From positions 1 through 64,000 of the forward strand of contig DASPXV010000129.1 in assembly GCA_035637115.1 (NCBI GenBank): a stretch of DNA of 64,000 nt, written 5' to 3'. The stretch comes from JAICSD01 sp035637115 (lineage in GTDB: Bacteria; Acidobacteriota; Vicinamibacteria; Vicinamibacterales; 2-12-FULL-66-21). Below, piece by piece: positions 40,169-49,260 of this stretch. The notes under the pieces were generated by a model. That model saw only the letters and a program-made list of their open reading frames with translations. It made no database searches and had not been told where the DNA came from. Numbering within the stretch: the first letter of the stretch is position 1; every line of letters starts with the position of its first letter. The position numbers and the translations under genes are program-made.

Positions 40169-41568
40169 TTCTTCGAATACCAATATACCGGCAGCCCCAG
40201 CGCGAGAAACCCCAGGCCCGCAAAGGACTCCATCGGGCGTTCGATCAACGTGTTCACGACGACGAGTCCCGCCGCGCCGATGTACACCAGCGGCACGAAG
40301 GGATAGCCCCACACGCGGTAAGGCCGCGGCAGATCCGGCCGCGTGCGGCGCAACCGGAAGACACCGAATGCACCCAGGACGTGCAGCAGGCTCGACGCAA
40401 AAATCACATAGGTGAACAACTGCTCGTATGTCCCCGACAACGCGAGTAGCGCCGACCATGACGCGAGCGCAACGATGGCGATGTGCGGTGTTCGATAGCG
40501 GGGGTGCACCCGGGCCGCGATCGGCAGGAACACGCCGTCTCTCGCCATCGCGAACAGCAACCGCGCTCCCGCGAGAATCGCGGCCGCGTTACAGCCGAAC
40601 GTCGAGATGATCACTGTCAGCGCAACGAAGCGGGCACCGGCTGCGCCGATCATGATCGTTGCGGCGCGTTCGGCAACCCGGCTCACGCCGCGAAGCTCGC
40701 CGATGGGGATGGCGTAGAGGTACGCGACATTGACGACGAGGTAGATCAGCGTCAGCAGCAAGAGACCGATGATCAAGGCCCGCGGGAGATCGCGCTGCGG
40801 CTGGCGCATCTCTCCCGCAATCCACGTGACGCAGTACCACGCGTCGTTCGCCCAGAGTACGGCGATCATCGCGACGCCAAACGCCGCAAACGGTCTCGGA
40901 ACGTCGGGGACGACGGGCAGCCACGCCGGCGCCGTATTCGACGCGATGAGCGCGAGGATTGGCAGGGCGGCAAGGCCCGTCACCTTCGCGATTGTCAGGA
41001 TGACGTTCACGCGGTTGCCGCTTCGCACGCCCACGTAATTGATCGATGCGAGCGCCGCGATCGAGAGGACCGCGACGATCTGCGCGGCCGACACGGTCCA
41101 CGTGCCGGCCGGCGTCGGCATCGAAAAGATCACGCGCGAGGTCGACAGCGCCGGTGCGAAGTAACTGACGTAGTCCGCGAACCCGACCGCGACGGCCGCG
41201 ATGCCGCCGCTGAAAAAGATCAGCAGCGCGGCCCACCCGTAGAGAAACGCAGGGATGGGACCGAACGCCTCGCGAAGATAGACATACACGCCGCCGGACC
41301 GGGGAAACATCGATCCCATTTCGGCGTATGTCAAGCCGCCGCTGAGCGCGATCACACCGCCCGCCGCCCACGCCAGAAGAATCAGAGTTGGAGATGGAAG
41401 GGCGGCAGCCATTACCCCTGTCGTCAGGAAGATGCCGGACCCGATGACGCTGCCGAGGACGAAAAGGATGGCGGATCCCAGACCAAGGGCTCGGACTAGA
41501 CCTTCGTCTGGAGGGGCCGCAGCGGGGGTCTGAGTTCCAGAGGCGGCCACGCGCCGGAACTTTAGCAT
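40165..41568 (-). CDS. APC-family amino acid permease
   Basis: A 467-residue, twelve-helix transporter from the ATG at 41568. It opens with the APC signature GLGSAILFVLGSVIGSGIFL and continues with GGLTYAEMGSMFPRSGGVYVYLREAFG and an EMRQPQRDLPRAL loop, matching LAT/YfnA-type carriers. Its stop overlaps panE. The 112-bp gap to the divergent amidohydrolase gene is its probable promoter region. Confidence 0.9.
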   Translation of the reverse strand: MLKFRRVAASGTQTPAAAPPDEGLVRALGLGSAILFVLGSVIGSGIFLTTGVMAAALPSPTLILLAWAAGGVIALSGGLTYAEMGSMFPRSGGVYVYLREAFGPIPAFLYGWAALLIFFSGGIAAVAVGFADYVSYFAPALSTSRVIFSMPTPAGTWTVSAAQIVAVLSIAALASINYVGVRSGNRVNVILTIAKVTGLAALPILALIASNTAPAWLPVVPDVPRPFAAFGVAMIAVLWANDAWYCVTWIAGEMRQPQRDLPRALIIGLLLLTLIYLVVNVAYLYAIPIGELRGVSRVAERAATIMIGAAGARFVALTVIISTFGCNAAAILAGARLLFAMARDGVFLPIAARVHPRYRTPHIAIVALASWSALLALSGTYEQLFTYVIFASSLLHVLGAFGVFRLRRTRPDLPRPYRVWGYPFVPLVYIGAAGLVVVNTLIERPMESFAGLGFLALGLPVYWYSKK

Positions 41569-41680
41569 GTGCCCCGCCGTCCTCTGCGGCAACAGGACCG
41601 CACAGGTCACATATCCGTGGTCGAACGCGGGTCATTATGCCTTCAAACCCGCACGCGGTGATAGAATCCGCCCTGCCGCC

Positions 41681-43348
41681 ATGGCCGCGCGCCTCGCCAC
41701 CCTCCTCGTCGTCGCCATCGTGGGCACGACCCTCATCGCTGGACTGATCGTCGGCGCGCAACGGGACGACAACAGCGGTCCTGTCGATCTGATCGTTCAC
41801 AACGCCAGGGTTTACATCGCAGACGATCTCGGCTCCATGGCTGAGGCGGTTGCCATCCGCGGCAACAAGATTCTCAAGGTCGGCAGCGAGCGCGAAATCA
41901 TGCGCTATCGCCGGCCTCAGACGACGGTGCTGGATGCGAAGGGGGCTGCCGTCCTTCCGGGCTTCGACGACGCGCACGCCTCGATCGTCGCCGGTGGCCT
42001 GTCGACGGACGGCGTACAGCTGTTCGGCGCGCGCACGCTCGACGAGATCCGCGACCGCATCGAAGCCTTCGCGTCAGCGCGGCCCGATGCGCCATGGATA
42101 ACCGGATACGGCTGGTCGTACGACGCCATATCCGAACCGACGAAGGCGCAACTCGACGCGATCGTCAGCGATCGGCCGGTCAAATTGCAGTCGCATGATG
42201 GTCACGCGCTCTGGGTAAACACACCCGCGCTGGCTGCCGCGTCGATCACGCGCCGAACTCGCTCACCGAAGAACGGCGTGGTTGTTCGCGATCGCCGCGG
42301 CGAGGCGACCGGGCTGCTGAAAGACAGCGCGATGGCGTTCGTCGATCGCGTCGCGCCGCGCGCCACGCGCGAGGAGCGCGCCAGGGGATTGCAGGCGGCG
42401 ATCAAGGACGCGCAGCGCCACGGCATCACGAGCGCGCAGGATCTGGGCGCTGCGGCCGGGGACATCGATCTCTACGACTCGGCGCGCGAAGCGGGCGCGC
42501 TCGGTCTGCGTGTTTACGCCGCCGTGCCGGCAGCCTCCACATCTGCGGACGATCTCGATGCGATCGCGAAGCGCTTCCCCGACGATCCCCTGCTGAAGAC
42601 CGGACTCGCGGCGCTGTCCATCGACGGCTCTGTCGAATCGCAGACGGCCGCGATGCTCGCGCCGTACGCGCCGCGCGGAAGCGCCAGTGGTTCAATGTCG
42701 ATGACCGCGGACGAATTGTCGCGCCTCGTCTCCATGCTGAACGCGCGCGGATGGCAGATCGCGATCGAAGCCTCAGGCGATGCCGCGCTTAGAAGCGCTC
42801 TCGATGCCCTTGGCGGAGCGCCGAAGGCCGCGAATCGGCCGAAGGGGCCCCGCCATCGCATCGAAGGGCTCACGGTGATCGATCCCGAGGACGTCCCGCG
42901 CTTCGGCGCGCTCGGCATCGTGGCCTCCATGCAGCCGCTGCATGCAACGGCAGACGAATTGACGACGTGGTCGAAGAACCTCGGGCCGGATCGCGCGTCG
43001 CTCGGCTGGCCCGCGCGCAGCCTCAGCGCCGCCGGAGCCCACCTCGCTTTCGGAAGCGACTGGCCGCGGCTGCCGCTCAATCCTCTCGCCAGCCTGCGCG
43101 CCGCCGTCGCGCGCTCTGAGATCCACGCCCCCGAGCAGCTGACCCTCAAGTCCGCGATCAACGCGTGGACGTCAGGCGCGGCGTGGGCTTCATTCGACGA
43201 GCACCGCAAGGGCACGCTGAAAGCCGGCATGCTCGCCGACCTCGTGATCCTGTCCACCGACATCTTCGCCGGTCGAACCAGGCTCGAGGCTGCGGAAGTG
43301 GTAATAACGATCTTCGACGGAAAAATCGTCTATCGCCGCGCGTCCTGA
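41681..43348 (+). CDS. YtcJ-type amidohydrolase, membrane-anchored
   Basis: A 555-residue amidohydrolase-3-family protein starting at 41681; TAGAAT lies 14 bases before the ATG as a possible -10 box. Residues 2-26 form an anchor or signal (LATLLVVAIVGTTLIAGLIVG). The usual LIVHNARVYIADD start and LPGFDDAHASIVAGG metal-site region are visible, although the canonical HxH reads DAHAS, with the first His replaced by Asp. Near the end, LAFGSDWPRLPLNPL holds the conserved Asp. The substrate is unknown. It ends 19 bases inside the opposite-strand amidohydrolase gene. Confidence 0.85.
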   Translation: MAARLATLLVVAIVGTTLIAGLIVGAQRDDNSGPVDLIVHNARVYIADDLGSMAEAVAIRGNKILKVGSEREIMRYRRPQTTVLDAKGAAVLPGFDDAHASIVAGGLSTDGVQLFGARTLDEIRDRIEAFASARPDAPWITGYGWSYDAISEPTKAQLDAIVSDRPVKLQSHDGHALWVNTPALAAASITRRTRSPKNGVVVRDRRGEATGLLKDSAMAFVDRVAPRATREERARGLQAAIKDAQRHGITSAQDLGAAAGDIDLYDSAREAGALGLRVYAAVPAASTSADDLDAIAKRFPDDPLLKTGLAALSIDGSVESQTAAMLAPYAPRGSASGSMSMTADELSRLVSMLNARGWQIAIEASGDAALRSALDALGGAPKAANRPKGPRHRIEGLTVIDPEDVPRFGALGIVASMQPLHATADELTTWSKNLGPDRASLGWPARSLSAAGAHLAFGSDWPRLPLNPLASLRAAVARSEIHAPEQLTLKSAINAWTSGAAWASFDEHRKGTLKAGMLADLVILSTDIFAGRTRLEAAEVVITIFDGKIVYRRAS

Positions 43349-44640
43349 GCGTCTGCGCCGTGGACCACGGCTCCCCCCTTCATCACAAACCTGATCTTGC
43401 GCAAGGTGGAGATCTCGCGAGTGGGATCGCCGTCCACAGCGACGAGGTCCGCGAGCAGGCCTTCCTTGACCATTCCGATGCGCGAGTCCATGTGCAGCAC
43501 GCGCGCGGCGATTGACGTGGCGCTCTTGAGCGCGTCGATCGCGGGCATGCCGTAGGCGACCATCAACTCGAGCTCGCGCGCGTTGTCACCGTGGGTGAAG
43601 ACGCCGACGTCGCTGCCGCTCAGGATCGTGACGCCCGCGTCCAGCGCGACCTTGAAGCTGGCGCGCTTGCGGGTGATTCCAGCGGGTTCCGGTCCTTCAC
43701 CCTTTTTCCAGCCGGCGTATTGCGAGGTCGCGTCACCCGCCGCGAGTGTCGGACAGAGCGCCACGCCGTGGTCCTTCATCAGCGCGAAGACTTCCGGCGT
43801 CCCGCCGTCCCCGTGCTCGATCGTTTCCACGCCCGCGAGCACGGAGCGCCGCATGCCTTCCGGCGTCGTCGAGTGTGTGACAACGGGCCGGCCGCTGCTG
43901 CGCGCGGTCTCGACGATCGACTTCAACTCGTCGAGCGAGAACGTCGGCGCCGCCTCTCCATGCGTGCCCCACCGGTAATCGGCGTACACCTTGATCCAGT
44001 CGGCGCCATGGCCGATCTGATCGCGCACGACGCGGACCAGAGAGGCGGCGTCGGCCTCCTCCGCCCCCTGCGGCACCTGCCACTGCAGCGCGAAGCCCTT
44101 CGGGCCGTAGCTGCCAGTGGCGACGATCGCTCGCGTGGTGACCAACATGCGCGGCCCGGGAATGATTCCCTGCTCGACGGCCTGCTTCAACTCGACGTCG
44201 GCATACGCGGCCCCCTCGGTCCCAAGATCGCGGATGGTCGTGAAGCCTGCCATCAGCGTGGCGCGCAGGTGGTTTGTCGCGCGCGCGACGCGAAGTCCGA
44301 CGCTTTCGTGCAGCACCTGGTCGTTCCAGGTGGTCTCGTTGTACGGATGCAGCAGCACGTGCGAGTGACCTTCGACCAGCCCCGGCATCAACGTGGTCCC
44401 CGGCAGATCGATCGTCGTCGCGCCGGCAGTGGCAACGGATGCGGCTGGACCGGCCGCGTCGATCCGATCGCCGCGAACGCGCACCGCCCATCCCTCGTGG
44501 ATCAATGCACCGTCAAATACGCGTGCCGGGCGCAGGAGCGTGACCGACGTCGCGTCCCGCGGCGGCGCCTGTCGGCCTCCCTGTGCAATGAGAGCGATCG
44601 GCAGTGAAGCGAGCAGAGTGAGGACGGCACTACGACGCAT
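43330..44640 (-). CDS. secreted amidohydrolase (imidazolonepropionase/prolidase-like)
   Basis: A 436-residue protein with GGAG before the ATG and a signal peptide (VLTLLASLPIALIAQG). Metal-site motifs are MPGLVEGHSHVLLHP, an active Lys region (HGADWIKVYADY), VVTHSTTPEG, ETIEHGDGG and LSGSDVGVF. It resembles secreted Xaa-Pro dipeptidase-like amidohydrolases. It is nine bases downstream of the M14 peptidase gene, suggesting a shared peptide-degrading role. Confidence 0.9.
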   Translation of the reverse strand: MRRSAVLTLLASLPIALIAQGGRQAPPRDATSVTLLRPARVFDGALIHEGWAVRVRGDRIDAAGPAASVATAGATTIDLPGTTLMPGLVEGHSHVLLHPYNETTWNDQVLHESVGLRVARATNHLRATLMAGFTTIRDLGTEGAAYADVELKQAVEQGIIPGPRMLVTTRAIVATGSYGPKGFALQWQVPQGAEEADAASLVRVVRDQIGHGADWIKVYADYRWGTHGEAAPTFSLDELKSIVETARSSGRPVVTHSTTPEGMRRSVLAGVETIEHGDGGTPEVFALMKDHGVALCPTLAAGDATSQYAGWKKGEGPEPAGITRKRASFKVALDAGVTILSGSDVGVFTHGDNARELELMVAYGMPAIDALKSATSIAARVLHMDSRIGMVKEGLLADLVAVDGDPTREISTLRKIRFVMKGGAVVHGADAQDARR

Positions 44641-44649
44641 GGCGCTCCT

Positions 44650-46011
44650 TTAATACTTCAGGACCATCTCGACGACGTAACGCGACGCCGGACGCGATGG
44701 ATCGCCGAGGGGGCGCAGCAGCACGATCTCGCCCGGCTGCATCGGCGCGATCGTCCGCGGCGACGGCGCCTTTGACCAATCCGGCAGATCGACTTCCTGC
44801 CCTGCCTTCAGTGACGCGTCCCACAACGGCGCCGCTATCAATCCGTGCGCGTCGATCGTTCGTATCGCGCCGTAAGTCCGGAGATCGCCAAGGTCGTTGA
44901 TGTTCGCCTGCATCACGATCTGGCGCTTGCCATCGATTGTGCGCACGCGACGGTTGGCCGAGATGCCAATATCGGCGGTGAACGGGCGCACGCCGGTGCC
45001 CGAGAGGATCGTCGCATCGCGGACGAGAATGTAGAACAGCTTCGTTTCGTTCATCGGCAGCGACTCGTAGCGCTTCGGATCCGCCTTCTCCACGGCTCCA
45101 GTCGCGAGCGCGTCGAGCGCCGATACGATCCCGATGAAGTTCAGACGGACGAGCGAGGGATCGGGGTCACTCGAAGGGAACCCTCCCGTCTCGATCAGCA
45201 CGACCGGTGTACCCCACAACGTGAGATTGTCGCCAAACGCGCGGACCTCGAACTCTTCGTCGTACCGCCCGACTTGACCTGAGGCGAACGGTTCGAGCGA
45301 ATCGCGGATTACCGCGCAGAGCTTCTTCGTCAGCTTCCGGCCGGCGTTCTCGGAGCGCGGTTTGTCGTACGCGACCGACAGCAGCGAGATCGACGCCGGC
45401 TTCGGCGGATCGCCGACCGATGTATTCCACCCCTGATTGTGCAGATTGAAGCCGACGCGGGGATTCAACCGATCCCGCACGGATTTGAGCAGCTGCCCTT
45501 CCGGCGTCTGCAGGCTCAGGGCGTCGCGGTTGATGTCGATCCCCTGCGAGTTGCGGCGCTGGAAACGCTCCGCGCCGTCCGGATTGAGCATCGGAATGAC
45601 GTACAGAGTCAGCGTCGAAAGAATCCGCTGCACCGCCGGATCGGTACGATGCCGCTGAAAGTATTCGAAGAGGTCGAAGAGCGCGGCGGTGGCCGTCGGC
45701 TCGTCGCCGTGCATCTGCGACCAGAGGAGCACGCGAAACGGCCCGGTGCCGAGCGACACCATGTTGATCGATCGCCCTTCGAGCGACGAACCCACGCGCT
45801 CGAAAAAGATCCGGGAAGGATCCGCCTGAGCGACCGCCTGCAGCCGACGCTCCACTTCATCGTGTTCGAGCAGCGGCGGCAGCGGCGGCGATACGTGCTC
45901 GGCATCCCAGATCTGGGCGAGATCCTGCGCAGTGAGTGACGGCGTCTTCTGCGCCAATGGCGCGAACACAAACAGGGCTGCCGCGATCAACGAGCGAAGC
46001 ATGTCGGCCAT
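44650..46011 (-). CDS. secreted M14-family zinc carboxypeptidase-like protein
   Basis: A 453-residue protein with a signal peptide (LRSLIAAALFVFAPLAQ); an alternative ATG lies three codons downstream. Zinc ligands are visible as SQMHGDEPTAT (HxxE) and later VGFNLHNQGWNTS (His). GIDINRDALSLQTPEG supplies the conserved Asn-Arg substrate clamp, and VLIETGGFP probably provides the catalytic Glu. The C-terminal 130 residues form an extra domain. It probably trims peptides outside the cytoplasm. Confidence 0.9.
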   Translation of the reverse strand: MADMLRSLIAAALFVFAPLAQKTPSLTAQDLAQIWDAEHVSPPLPPLLEHDEVERRLQAVAQADPSRIFFERVGSSLEGRSINMVSLGTGPFRVLLWSQMHGDEPTATAALFDLFEYFQRHRTDPAVQRILSTLTLYVIPMLNPDGAERFQRRNSQGIDINRDALSLQTPEGQLLKSVRDRLNPRVGFNLHNQGWNTSVGDPPKPASISLLSVAYDKPRSENAGRKLTKKLCAVIRDSLEPFASGQVGRYDEEFEVRAFGDNLTLWGTPVVLIETGGFPSSDPDPSLVRLNFIGIVSALDALATGAVEKADPKRYESLPMNETKLFYILVRDATILSGTGVRPFTADIGISANRRVRTIDGKRQIVMQANINDLGDLRTYGAIRTIDAHGLIAAPLWDASLKAGQEVDLPDWSKAPSPRTIAPMQPGEIVLLRPLGDPSRPASRYVVEMVLKY

Positions 46012-46033
46012 TATCTGCGAGAATGACGGCCCG

Positions 46034-46828
46034 ATGGAGGGACTGCTCCAGACGCCGACGGCGACCGCATTCGATGCCGTGTCATCGCTGCTCTCCGCGG
46101 CGGTCTACGTGCTCGTGGCGCTCGCGGCCCTCGCGCAGGCGCCGCGCGATGCGCGTGTGCGCGTCTTTCTCGCCGTCGCCCTCGCCGGCATCGCACCGTA
46201 CGGCGTCACGGCGTTGATATGGCAGCAGCGAGGGCAAGGCATCTGGTCGAAGGCGGTCATCTGCACAGTGGGCCTTTCCCTCATGCTGGGAAGCCTGGCC
46301 CTGTTTCATTTCGCTCAAGTCTTTCCGTGGCGGCGGCCCTGGATTCGCGCGCACGGCATCTGGTTGTGGGGCGGTTATGCCGGCGTGCTCGCGATTGTCG
46401 CCGCGGCTGCATTTCTGACACCGTCGTTTGATGTCGGCGGGGATCAGCTGGGCGCGATCTCCGCTGGTTCGGCAGAGGTACTCGCCGTCGTGCTACTTCT
46501 GGTGGCGATACCCGTTCTGTTTGTTCTCGGAGTCATGACGCCGTTCGCGGCGCTCTTGTCGCTCTATAAGAGCTGGCTCATCGCGCGGACGCGGGGCATC
46601 GACGCAGCCCGCATCACCACGTTCTGGATGCTCATCAGCCAGATGGCGGGCGGAGTGCTCACCATTCTGATCATCCCGCTGCTGCGGCTCGTCGCGCCAA
46701 GAGGACCCTGGGTCACAATCGCTGCGGCGCTGCTCTTCGCGTGCGGTCTATTGATGCCGATCGTGTTTGCGGCCGGCGTATGGAAGCTGCGGGTGCTCGA
46801 GCTCGAAATCGAAGCGCTGCCTCAGTAG
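46034..46828 (+). CDS. seven-TM membrane protein of unknown function
   Basis: A 264-residue protein from the ATG at 46034 with seven hydrophobic segments (for example AAVYVLVALAALAQA, VLAIVAAAAFLTP, VLAVVLLLVAIPVLFVLGV, AAALLFACGLLMPIVFAAG) and a C-terminal charged tail LRVLELEIEALPQ. The topology resembles the membrane sensor part of 7TM histidine kinases, but no kinase domain follows. It is divergent from the M14 gene and ends seven bases inside the opposite-strand permease gene. Confidence 0.75.
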   Translation: MEGLLQTPTATAFDAVSSLLSAAVYVLVALAALAQAPRDARVRVFLAVALAGIAPYGVTALIWQQRGQGIWSKAVICTVGLSLMLGSLALFHFAQVFPWRRPWIRAHGIWLWGGYAGVLAIVAAAAFLTPSFDVGGDQLGAISAGSAEVLAVVLLLVAIPVLFVLGVMTPFAALLSLYKSWLIARTRGIDAARITTFWMLISQMAGGVLTILIIPLLRLVAPRGPWVTIAAALLFACGLLMPIVFAAGVWKLRVLELEIEALPQ

Positions 46829-48114
46829 CGCCGCGCGATGGCGAACAGGATCGCGCCCACGGCCAATGCGCCTGCCCCTGCGTACAGCTGCGTGGCGGTC
46901 GCGCCGAAGAGGATCGCCAGTGCGATGACGATCGCCGCAGATGGGATGACGGGCCCGAGCGGGACCTTCATTGTGGGTTCCGGTACCACTCCGGCAAAGC
47001 GCGGGCTCCGGAGCCGCAGTGCTGCCGCGCACGTCGCGACGTACACCAGCAGACGGCTGACGGCGCTCGCCTGCGCCATCGTCACGAACGAGCCTGTCGT
47101 TGCGAGAACGAGAGACACGCCGGCTGTAAAAAGGATTGCAACGACGGGAGTCCCGAATCGGGAACTGACGCGTGCGAATACGCGCGGGACATCGTTGTGT
47201 TCGGCAAGCGCGAAAAGGCTGCGCGAGCCGGACAGCGCCTGCCCCATGTTGTTTCCGAGCGTCGAAAAGATGGCGCCGAGCGTGATGATCGCGGCTCCCG
47301 TCGCGCCCATGATCAGGGCGGATGCATCCGCGAGGGGCGTCTTCGATGTAGGCAGCGATGGCAATGTGCCGAGAGCAACGACCTGCGCGAGCGCCAGCAC
47401 GATCGTCACGACGACGATCGTCATGATGAGCGCGAACGGAACGGTCCGGCGCGGATCCTTCGATTCACCGGCGGGAACCGGGATCACTTCGTAACCGCCG
47501 AACGCAAAGATGAGCAGTAGTGCGCTCCGCGAGAGATCCGAGGCCGCAGGCAGCCCGTGGATCTCGAACCCGCCACGCCCAAGCGCCGTCATGCCGAAAG
47601 CGATGAAGAGCGCGAGCGGCAGGAGCTTGCCGATGGTCAGCGCATTGACGACCCACGCGCTCTGACGGATGCCGAGCACGTTGATGATTGCCAGCGTTGC
47701 AATGATGCCGGACAGCAGCGCCGTGCGTGCCAATCCAGCCGTGACTGACGGCCAGTAGAATCCGAGCGAGGCGACGAGCACATTGATGACGGAGGCCCAG
47801 CTCGCCACGCGCGTGAACCATTGCATCCAGCCGACTTCGAATGCCGCAAACCGCCCGAACGCCGCCTTCGTGTAGAGGTAAGGTCCGCCGGTCGCGTCGA
47901 AGCGGCTGCCCACTTCGGCGAACGTCGCCGCGATCAGCAGCGACGCGAAGCCGACGCAGACGATGAGGATGGGACTCCAGCCTCCAACGAGCGCGGCCAG
48001 CGCGGCTGGCATCGCGAACACCGCGCCGCCGATCACCTGGTTGATGCCAATCGCCGTCAGGTCCCAGCGTCCGAGCTCGCGGCGAAGTTGGCTCACCGCG
48101 GAGTTTTGTATCAT
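46822..48114 (-). CDS. APC-family amino acid/amine permease
   Basis: A 430-residue, twelve-helix transporter. The start at 48114 gives MIQNSAVSQLRRELGRWDLT before the APC signature AIGINQVIGGAVFAMPAALA; an ATG at 48126 is an alternative. Further matches are FAEVGSRFDATGGPYLYTKAAFG and FGGYEVIPVPAGESKDPRRTVPFAL. It is divergent from the Rieske oxygenase gene with only about ten bases between start codons, and may import that pathway's substrate. Confidence 0.9.
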   Translation of the reverse strand: MIQNSAVSQLRRELGRWDLTAIGINQVIGGAVFAMPAALAALVGGWSPILIVCVGFASLLIAATFAEVGSRFDATGGPYLYTKAAFGRFAAFEVGWMQWFTRVASWASVINVLVASLGFYWPSVTAGLARTALLSGIIATLAIINVLGIRQSAWVVNALTIGKLLPLALFIAFGMTALGRGGFEIHGLPAASDLSRSALLLIFAFGGYEVIPVPAGESKDPRRTVPFALIMTIVVVTIVLALAQVVALGTLPSLPTSKTPLADASALIMGATGAAIITLGAIFSTLGNNMGQALSGSRSLFALAEHNDVPRVFARVSSRFGTPVVAILFTAGVSLVLATTGSFVTMAQASAVSRLLVYVATCAAALRLRSPRFAGVVPEPTMKVPLGPVIPSAAIVIALAILFGATATQLYAGAGALAVGAILFAIARRY

Positions 48115-48124
48115 GAAAGGGTCC

Positions 48125-49258
48125 ATGGACCAGACGTCACAGACCGTCGTCAAGCCGCGCGACATCATGCCCGAAGGAGCGCGCACGCTCCCGGCGCGCT
48201 ATTACACCGATCCCGCGCTTCTCAAGAAGGAGCTCGACGGGCTGTTCGGGACGATGTGGTTTTATGTTGGACGTTCGGAAGAAGCGGCCGCTCCGGGTCA
48301 GTACTTCGTCCGCGAGATCAACGGCTACAACATCGTCGTCACCCGCAACGCGAATGGCGGGATCAGGGCGTTTCACAACGTCTGCCGGCACCGCGGCACT
48401 CGCATCTGTGAACAGAAGACCGGCCAGTTCGCGGGCAGCATCCAGTGTCCGTACCACGCGTGGACGTACGACCTCGATGGAAAGTTAATCGGCGCGCCGC
48501 ACATGAACGAGGTGCCGCACTTCCACAAGGGAGACTATCCCCTGCTGTCCGTCCACGCTTCCGAGTGGGACGGCCACGTCTTTTTGAACCTGAGCGAGCG
48601 TCCTGCGCCGCTCGCCGATCAGCTCGGTCCGCTCGTCGCGAAGTTCAGCAACTGGAACATGGCCGGCCTCCGGCGCGGACGGCGCATCATTTATGAGGTG
48701 AAGGCGAACTGGAAGCTGATCATCCAGAACTACAACGAGTGCCTGCACTGTCCCAACCTGCATCCGGCGCTCAACAAGCTCTCGCACTACCTGAGCGGGG
48801 AGAACGAGCCGCTGACCGCGACCTATATGGGTGGACGGATGGACCTGCAACCGGGCGTGGATACGCTCTCGATGGATGGCACGTGCCCGCGTGCGATCCT
48901 TCCGGGGCTCTCGGCCGAGGATGCGCGCCGCGTCTACTACTACTGCATCTTCCCGAACATGATGCTCAGCCTGCACCCCGACTACATGCTGACGCACACG
49001 CTCTGGCCGATCGCACCCGACCGCACGATCAATGTCTGCGAGTGGCACTTCCAGCCATCCGAGCTCGCGCGCCCGGGATTCGATCCCGCTGACTGCGTGG
49101 AGTTCTGGGACATGACGAACAAGCAGGACTGGTATGTCTGCGAACTTTCGCAGGCCGGCATCAGCTCACCGGCGTACGTGCCCGGCCCGTATTCGAATCG
49201 CGAAGATCTGCTCTACGCGTTCGACAGGTTCATCGTCAATTTCCACGAACGCGCCTAA
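48125..49258 (+). CDS. Rieske non-heme iron oxygenase, catalytic subunit
   Basis: A 377-residue aromatic-ring-hydroxylase-type protein. The Rieske cluster ligands are CRHRG and CPYHAWTYD at about 85-107, and the mononuclear iron motif is NYNECLHCPNLHPALNKLSH. The sequence is of the GbcA/choline monooxygenase type, whose members demethylate or oxidise quaternary amines. Neighbours are a permease and a GcvT-like protein, so an N-methylated substrate is plausible. No reductase gene is adjacent. Confidence 0.88.
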   Translation: MDQTSQTVVKPRDIMPEGARTLPARYYTDPALLKKELDGLFGTMWFYVGRSEEAAAPGQYFVREINGYNIVVTRNANGGIRAFHNVCRHRGTRICEQKTGQFAGSIQCPYHAWTYDLDGKLIGAPHMNEVPHFHKGDYPLLSVHASEWDGHVFLNLSERPAPLADQLGPLVAKFSNWNMAGLRRGRRIIYEVKANWKLIIQNYNECLHCPNLHPALNKLSHYLSGENEPLTATYMGGRMDLQPGVDTLSMDGTCPRAILPGLSAEDARRVYYYCIFPNMMLSLHPDYMLTHTLWPIAPDRTINVCEWHFQPSELARPGFDPADCVEFWDMTNKQDWYVCELSQAGISSPAYVPGPYSNREDLLYAFDRFIVNFHERA

Positions 49259-49260
49259 GA

